15,026 bases of DNA. It comes from Acanthamoeba lenticulata (taxonomy: Eukaryota; Discosea; Longamoebia; Acanthamoebidae). The position numbers and the translations under genes are program-made. Under the pieces are notes generated by a model. It was given only the letters and a program-made list of their open reading frames with translations, searched no databases and was not told where the DNA came from. Positions 1 through 8,200 of this stretch are shown here, in pieces (position 1 is the first letter of the stretch; each line of letters starts with the position of its first letter). The stretch is from positions 1-15,026 of the forward strand of contig NAVB01002555.1 of assembly GCA_002179805.1 (NCBI GenBank). Direction: 5' to 3'.

Positions 1-1848
1 TGAGGTCCTTGCCCATTGCTGCGAGCTTGGTTCCGGCTTCGCTTTTCGAGTTAATGTCGCTGACGAGCGAGCCGTTGAGCGGGATCTCGCCCTTGAACTG
101 GTAGCGCGTGCCCTTCTTTTGTGTGTAGATGAGGACGTCGTTGAACAGGAAACAGTACCGGACCTGTCCCTTGAGCTTCTTGTTGTACTTCATCAAGTCG
201 CCCTCCTTGTGGAACACACGGCCGAACAGGGTCACCGATTTCTGCTCTCGCCGGTGGATGTGATGAGCAGCCCGCAACCGCGAGGCGAGAAAACTGTTTT
301 TAAAAAAAGAGGACGGAACGCACGTTGTAGTCTTCGAGCAGGGCCTCGATTTCTTCGAGCTTGCGCTTGTTCTCCTGCGCGGCCTTGTTGCTGTTGACCC
401 GTCCGGCAATCTGGAGCAGCAACCGAGCAGGGTGAGGTCGTTCCTCAGGCCAAGAAAACGGATCAAGGGAAAGACCTCTTCAAAGGTGGCCTGGGTCTGC
501 TTGAGGTCGTTCAAGTCGGCCGAGTCTTCGGTTGTGAGCTTGGTCAGCTCGCGGAACAGGAGCGGGTACTTGCAAATGCCTGGTGGCCACAACATGTTCA
601 AAACAACGTGAAATTCGAGTACGAAACTGTGAACAGGTGGAAAGGGGGAGGTACGCTGAATGGGCTTGATGAGGAAGTCGCGCAAGTACAGGCCCTGTGT
701 CATCTTCTCCATTTGCGTCTGCAAGCGGAGCGACGTTCAAGATGAGCCATCTGATGGGCGGGTTCAAGTGGAGCCCCGAGCCGGCAAAACGAATGCGGGG
801 GCTTGGCGTACGTCAAGCCAGGTCTTGAGGGAAGGGTTGCCGTTGATGCACTTTTGGAGGAGGTCCAACGCCTGGACGTGGTCCACGCAGTATTGTCCGT
901 ACACGGCCACGAGCCGGTCGGCCTGGACGCGAGGGCGTTCAAGAAACCGACGATCAGTTATGAGGAGGAGGAGGCGGATGGGGAAGCCCTTTTTGCGAGG
1001 CCACACGCACATATTGGATGAAGGCCTGGCTGATGGCGGTGACCATTTCCTCAAGCGTGGCCACTTTCTCCGCCTTGTTGACGCTGTCGCTGATGCGATG
1101 GTAGATCTCGCAGTGAATGAAGTACCTGCATGTGCACAAATGAGCGGGCCATTCTGCGTCACGTGGCTGGGCTGCGGTTCGTCATCTGATGCGCGCCCAC
1201 GTACAGGAACTCCATGTTGGAGAAGATATGCGAGACATCGGCGGGTTTCATGAGGTGGGCCGAGTTCCGCAGCGGGAACAGATAAGACTGCGCACACACG
1301 TGGGCGTGGCATTGGTGAAGTCAGTTGTTTGTTGGAGCGATCACAGGATAAGTCATTTACGTCAATGCACATGCGCAGGTCATCGATGTAGTTCTCTTCG
1401 GTCACCAATATCTCTTCCACCACGAGCGCCCTGGACCACCACCCACGCGGCTTGGGTCAGCCAAACACTCCGCCGAAACTGCGAGCCCAGCAAGCAAGCC
1501 GGACGGACACAAAGAGCGACAAAAGAACAACTCAAAAATAAAATAAAAAAAATGAATAAACACGTTTCCGACTCCGCAAACCACGCACCGGCGGTCGGAG
1601 GGCTGTTCGGTGGGGGGGAAGGCGAAGCTTCCAGAACGTGACTGCGGAGAAAGCTGCCTCGAGCTTCTGTTTTCATGGCGCGATGACGGCGGACTCCCTT
1701 CGGGCAATAATACAGAAACGAAATCAACAAGATGATGAGCAGGCATAGAGGATGGAGAAGAGGTCAAAAAATAAGGGATGTGGGTACCCGGACCGCCGGC
1801 AGAGCCGGTCTTTGTGCGCTCTTTCATGCGCTGCTGAAGGAGCTCCAT
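1..1848 (-). CDS. Dbl-family Rho guanine nucleotide exchange factor (DH-PH), 3' end outside window
   Basis: Activates Rho/Rac-type GTPases by GDP release, probably at membranes or cortical actin (family knowledge). My model has ten exons, listed 5' to 3' on the minus strand: 1848-1788, 1697-1589, 1430-1361, 1287-1205, 1125-1011, 922-812, 718-655, 579-476, 410-324 and 241-1. Every junction is frame-consistent, giving about 348 residues in the window. The DH domain runs about residues 58-250. Its first helix contains VEEILVTEENYIDDL, and the most conserved DH helix is FLIKPIQRICKYPLLFREL, completed only after splicing the 579/655 junction. A PH domain follows from about residue 269 (VTLFGRVFHKEGDLMKY, then YCFLFNDVLIYTQKKG) and is cut by the window edge. 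The first 57 residues are Ser/Arg/Pro-rich and unstructured. The start is the ATG at 1848. The second intron (158 nt, A/T-rich) is the longest here, so the N-terminal join is the least certain part. The target GTPase cannot be read from sequence. Confidence 0.88.
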
Positions 1849-2211
1849 TTGCTCGAGAGGAGTTGAACTGACTGCGTTCTTTGAAGAACTACCGAGCGGG
1901 GAGAGGACACGAGCTGTTCGTGTTGTGGTCCGTTAGGCGAGAAATTAATTAATAACCTGCGCGAAATTTTATCATTGGTCAAATTCAAATCACAAGCCAA
2001 GCCTTTTCCTTCTTGATAATCATCTTTTCTTGCCAGTTTTCTATGAAGCCGTTGTACGATTGCTGATTGGGTTAATCCCTAATCGGGCTGGAAAGAGGCT
2101 TTTTGCTGAAGAACGAAACCGCGACCACGAAAAGGTCACTTCGCCACCAGCAACAAAAAGTGGCCTTCACGTTGGTGGTGGTGTGGTAGACATACATCTT
2201 TGTGGCCAAGC
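1849..2211. promoter_or_regulatory. Divergent promoter region between RhoGEF and vault PARP genes
   Basis: This 363-nt stretch has no convincing coding exon. It separates two start codons that point away from each other, so it must hold the 5' UTRs and core promoters of both genes. It is clearly more A/T-rich than its flanks, especially 1940-2000. Visible elements are GCGCGAAA at 1959-1966 (reverse complement TTTCGCGC, a perfect TTTSSCGC E2F/DP site), ATTGG at 1974-1978 (inverted CCAAT), and a second GATTGG at about 2063-2068 followed by an imperfect dyad around GGGTTAATCCC. No clear TATAAA is seen. Function is inferred from motif matches and position only. Confidence 0.6.
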
Positions 2212-5200
2212 ATGGCGTCAGGGCCGTTGAAAGACCTCACTTTTGCGCTTGAGCTGGGACTTGCTGTCCCCTTCAAGAAGAAGCAAGAGATTAACCGCTT
2301 GATCACCGACAATGGAGGCCGAGTGGCGTACATGATTAACAGAAAGGTACCTAGTCCCCTTCGCGTCACTCTGTTCCGCGCTGTGCTGCGGTTGGGCCAA
2401 CAACTCGAGGTGGCCGTGCAGACTTCCTACCTGGTAGCCAGCGACGACATTCTGCAAAAGAGCTACTCGTCCAAGCTTCAAGCGGCTTCACGCCACGGCG
2501 TCCCCGTGGTCACACTCGACTTTCTCAAGGACTGCGTCGAGGCCGGCAGCCTCGTCTCGGCCAAGCCCTTCCTCCTCCAGGCCGGCAACAATGCTGGCAT
2601 GACCTGTACCCACCTACTGCTCTTCTTGTCTTGATGATATGTTGCTGGCTGGTCCAGGTGTGATGCCAACTCTTGCCTCGATGACCGCCATCATAACAAC
2701 TACAGCGGACGGCATGGCTCCTGGACTTAGCACGGTCAAGGTGGCGGCGCGCAAGCCGGTCGTAGCCCGTCCGCTGCCCACGGTGCGCGTGTGGCCCTAC
2801 AAGTCCTCCGAACCCGACGCGCCCGAGTGGCCCGAGGACAACTACGAGATTGCAAAGGCCGACGTCCTCCAGGTGCGGGACTGCAGCGACGGCGCCGGGG
2901 CTGGTGCAACTGAGCTTGGGCGCTCACGAGTTTGCTCACGGCGTGCAGAAAGGCTTCAACTACTTCAACGTGGAGCTGCACGTGGCCGAGCCGCCGCGCA
3001 AGAGGCGCATGTACCGTGTGTTTACACACGCCGGTCTCGTGATGGACCTGGACGTCAACCCGCAGACTGGTGGGACCAAAGAGGTCCGCTACTTGGCCAA
3101 CCTCCAGGACGCCGAGAACGTCTACGCCCATCTGTACAATGTCATGCGCGGGCTCGACTACAAGCGCGTCAGCCTGCTCGCCACCAGCCGCATTGGCTCG
3201 GACAAAGTGCGTGCTGCCACCAGTTGCCGTGGCCCGCTTGGCAAGCCACTTGAGGCGCTGGCTAACGGAACCCTATATATTTGGTACAGGCCCAGGTGCA
3301 GGGGAACCGCGTGATGCAGGGCCCGTCCGCGCTGGCCGAACCCGTGCAAAGGCTCGTGGAGTATCTCTACTCAGAGGCCACCCACAAGCTCGCGTCCGCG
3401 CTCGCCGGGTACGAACTGAGTGGATGGTCGGCCGTGGCGATGATCCATGTGTTTGAAGGCTGACGCGTACGACCGTACTGCACAGACCGCTCGGAACGCT
3501 GACCCTGCAGCAGGTGGAGAAGGGCGAGTCCATCTTGATGCAGGTCTACCAGGTTCTCCGGGCCTCCAACTACAGCCCCGCGGCTGAGCAGTTGGCCGAG
3601 ATCCGCGCGCTCTCCAAGGTGCGACCGCCCTCTGCAAGCGCAACCCTTCAGGGCCTGCGCAGTGGCTCACGCCTCGTCTCGCCTCGTGCGGGTCGTGCAG
3701 GAATTCTACTCGGCCGTGCCGCAAACGCAACAGCCCGCTGTGGACAACGCGGTGGTGCTCGAGGAGAAGCAGGAGCTCATCCAGCTGCTTAAGGACATGC
3801 TCACCGTATGACCTGCTCGCGCTCACTCATTGGTTCGTGGTTCAGGGCACTGAACAGTCACTCGTGCCCATTCACAGGTGGACGAAATTACTGGCGACAC
3901 GGCTACTGCCGAGGTCGACATGAAGTACCGCGCGCTGCGGTGCCAGATTAGTGCGCTGGCGCCCGAATCTGAGGACTACGCCAAGATCCAGGAGATGGTA
4001 ACGACCACGCAGGTCAAGGGCTCCAAACTCCAAGTCCGCAACGTCTACGCCGTACGACGCGAGGTCGAGCACCAGCTGTTCACCAAGCACATCGATAACC
4101 AGCGCCTGCTGTTCCACGGCTCGCGCATCAGCAACTGGGTGGGCATCCTCAGTCGCGGCGTGCTGCTGCCCCACATCGTGACCCAGTCGGGCGGCACGCG
4201 GACCGACGCCGGCATGCTGGGCGCCGGTATCTACTTTGGCGACTGCTCGTCGACAGCTGCTCAGTACACCACCCCCGGCAAGCAGGGCACCCGCATGATG
4301 CTGGTCTCCAAAGTCGCCCTGGGCAAGTCGGCCGACATCACCAGAATCGATACGAGCATCACGGAGCCGCCCAAGGGCTACGACAGCGTGCATGGCGTCC
4401 GCTCGACGCCTTCGCAGGTACACGGTTTGCACTCGGGGTGCGGTTTGAGTAGAGTTGAAGGACTTCTTTCTGATCGTGCTTGCCTGTGCTTCTCGTGCAG
4501 ACGACAGACTTTGTCGACGACGAATACGTCATCTACCGGACGGCGCAGCAGCACATGTCCTACCTGGTCGAGTTCGCCAGTGAGGCCGATCGCCCGCAGC
4601 CGGCGCCGCGCTCGTCCTTGTACAGCCAGCAGCAGGTCGTGCTGCAGTCCAACCTCATCGTCCCGGCAGAGGACTATGAGCAGCTGCCCAACGCTTCAGC
4701 TGCCGTCGAGGCGCCAAAGGAAGAGGAGGATAAGGGCAACGAGCAGGACCAGGAAGCCGGCCTCATGTCCAAGAGCGGCGAGGCTGTTCCCCTCAAGTCC
4801 GTCCATGTCCGGGCCACCCTTCTCGACATGGTGGCCAAGGTTGTAGTGTTACAGGTGCGTCAACCCCCTTGGCTGCCATCCTTGTGATTGTCTCCACCAA
4901 CGTGACCGGCCATGGGTGGACACACGCAGCATTACCACAACGCAAGTCAAGTGCCGATCGAGGCCAAGTACGTGTGCCCGCTGGACGAAATGGCAGCCGT
5001 GTGCGGATTCGAGGCATTTATCAACGGCAAGCACATCATCGGCGAGGTCAAAGAGAAGGAGAAAGCCCACAAGGAGTACAAGGAAGCTGTCGCGGCCGGG
5101 CACGGCGCCTACCTCATGGACGAGGGTACGAACCTCGTCTATGTCATCCGCGGACTCCTTCGCTGACCTGGAGACTTGGCGTACACAGAAAAACCCGACG

Positions 5201-8200
5201 TGTTCACCGTGAGCGTGGGCAATCTGGTAAAAGCAGCTACCCGCGCTGAAGCCCTGTGACCTCGACAGCTGACGTGTCACGTGATTGGTTGAGTGCAGCC
5301 GCCCAACTCGTCGGTGTTGATCAAGATCACGTACGTGACGGAGCTGGGCGTCGAGGGACCCAACATTGCGTTTGTGCTGCCGGCCAGCGTGTCGCCGCCG
5401 CAACGTGACCAAGCTCTGAAGGATATCACTCAGACCGTGACGCAGACGGTCAACGTCGAGGGCGGGCTGCCGCTCGACCTGCAAGTGTCGATCGACATGC
5501 CCTACCCCATTGTGCGGCTCAAGAGCCCGTCCCACCCGGGCCGCCTGCAGATCAAGCAGACCCAGACCAAGGCCACGGTCCAGCTCAAGCCCAACACGTC
5601 GCTCGAGGGCCGCCCGTTCACGTTGCTCGTGGGCCTGGAGAAGCCCTACGAGCCTCGCATGTGGGTCGAGGAGGACGTCGCCAGCGGCAAGTACGCCGCG
5701 ATGGTGGCCTTTTACCCCGATTTCCAGTTTGATGGCGAGGCGCCGGACGACCACGAGTTCATCTTCCTGGTGGACCGCTCGTCATCCATGAAGGGTGAGC
5801 CTTTTGATGACATGAAGCGCTGCCTGCTGGTCTGCCTTGAACGCTTGGCCCAGATGAACGGTACCGACCACTATCTTCATGAAAGGTGGCTTTTTCAGTT
5901 CGACCCAGCGCTGATGATGTTTGGGCGTATGCGGCGCGACAGCGACCTTCAACATCGTCTCGTTCGGCTCGACGTATGAGCGCCTGTTTGTCGACAGCCG
6001 ACCAGCGGCCGATCCGTCCGCCATGGCCACCGCTCGCAATTACGTCAACCAGATGCGCCCCAACTTTGGCGGCACCGAGCTGTGGCAGCCCCTCCGCTCG
6101 CTGTTCCTGCTGGCCCACGAGGATCGCACCCCGCGCAACCTCTTCGTCTTCTCCGACGGCCACCCGACCAACCAGGTAGCTTTGTCCGCCCCTAATTCTA
6201 GTGCCCCAGCCCTTTGGTCGAAAGCAGGCTTGGACTCACACAAGGCCACGCCCACAGGACGCGCTGGTCGAGTTGATCAAGCAGAATGCGGCGCACACGC
6301 GCTTGTTCTCGTTCGGCTTTGGCAGCAGCTGCTCGCGTCACATGGTGCGCTCGTTGGCCCGCGTCGGAGGCGGCATGGCCGAGTTCATGCCCCCCAATAA
6401 GCTTCCGACCCGCGCCAAGATCGACCGTCAGCTCCGGCGCGCCCTCCAGCCCGGTACGTCTCGCTCCGTCCTCGTACTCTTCTTTTAGCTCATGCCCCAC
6501 TTCCAAATCGCATCTTGCGCACTCTTCAGCCCTGTCGGACATCAGCGTCGAGTGGAACCTGTCGGAGCGCGGATCGCTGATGCAGGCGCCCGCCCAGCTG
6601 GCGTCGCTCTTCTTTGGCGAGCGCCAGATCGTGTATGGTTTTGTCGACTACTGCACCGCCGCCACCCTCAAGGCACGCACCACCTCGGCGAGCTTTCATC
6701 CCAGTAGAGACGTGATCTGATCGAGATGGGTTCGTAACACACGCAGGCCAAGAACGGGGAGATGGAGGTGAGCAACCTGGTCAGCACGCACGACTTGAGC
6801 ATCACTCGAGGCTCCATGATCCACACGCTAACTGCGCGCGCCATGATCCGCGACTGGTAAGCCTTAAACGCTTGGGTCTTCCCTCCTCTGTGTTGCCGAC
6901 CCTCACCTCCACCGCGCGCAGGGAGGACGGCAACTACGACAAGGACGCGCTCATCCACGAGATCGTCAAGCGGAAGCGGAAGGAGGAGATCATCAAGCTC
7001 TCCATCCGCTATTCGTTGGTGACGCAGTTCACCTCCTTCGGTGCGTTTCCCAAAAGACCAAGCTCGACTCCAGTCGACGCGAAATCTAACCGTACGACGA
7101 ACATTGCCCGAGCAGTGGCCATCGAGAAGCGCGAGCCGGGCGAGGCCGTGGTGGAGGGGCCGTCCATCGAGGAACTGGTCATGAAGGAGACCGTGGACGT
7201 GCTCCCCTACGTCGGCTGGCAAGAGGAAAAGCCCGAGGCGGCAACCGGGCCGACAAAGTCGCGCAAGCAGTTGGTTGACAGCGCCAAGGAGGCGGCCGCT
7301 GCCCAGAACGTCGATGGTACGTAGTATGACCAGCGTTCGACGAGGTCAACCAGCTTCTCACAACGCCGTCGGTTACAGGAGCGATCCAGGCGATGCGATC
7401 CCTAGCCAACATGAACGTGGTCATGACCGACGAGGAGGTCCAGCTCTTCGGCAGCGCTTACGCCCAAAAGGTGCTTATTGTTGTCGTCGTCTTCAGTTTT
7501 GTTGTCGAGTTAGTTTCTCACGTGACGTCGATCGGCTGGATGCCACACCGCAGCTGACATCCGAGCTCGAGAAGCTACGCGAGGTGCGCGAGGCCGAGGA
7601 GGCCGACAAGGCCAGGGGCGTGTGGACCAAGATGGGCCAATACCGCAAGCAGCGCACACAGTTGGAGACCTCGCTGGCCAAGGTGGCCCAAGAGGCCCTC
7701 GCCGCCGTGGAGGCGCATGCCCTGCCGCGAGCGGCCACGGACCGGTCACGCTGCGACTTGGAGCTTCTGCGGGGCGAGTACTACCTAGCTCTGGCAGAGG
7801 CCACCACTGGGCCCAAGCGCAAGCAGCTGGGCACCAAGGCCCTCCAGAGCATGAAGGCCGCGACCCAGCTGGCGCAGGCCCAGGCTCTAGCCCAGGAAGA
7901 CCCCACCCTGGTCCGTCTGACGGTCAGGCAGGCCGCCGTCCACAAGCGGGTGCGCTGTCATCGCTCCCGCCCCACTCCCATGTGGTCGACTGAGCACAGC
8001 GCTGATTGGTCAATGTTGTTTGCGACAGATCATGGAGGATGACGAGCAGGCGCGCCAACTTGTGGAATGCCTGACGCCTGGCTTGTTTGCCCGGCAGCCT
8101 TCGCTGATGTCCTACGAGCGCGAGCTCGAGCAGATGGGCCTGTCTGTGGACTTGGCCTCAGAAGGCGGCTCTTGTGATGAAGATGAGGACGACTACAATG

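Noticed and set aside
1431..1588. An extra RhoGEF exon starting after the AG near 1474
   Set aside because: Using that acceptor brings an in-frame stop before the DH domain; only the AG at 1432-1431 keeps frame into VEEILVTEENY.
2200..2214. An earlier TTG start for the vault PARP
   Set aside because: Non-ATG starts are rare in eukaryotes and the ATG at 2212 directly precedes the BRCT domain.
4849..5754. 301-residue open frame on the minus strand
   Set aside because: It is antisense to the VIT-domain exons and spans several of their introns; it shows no domain motif.
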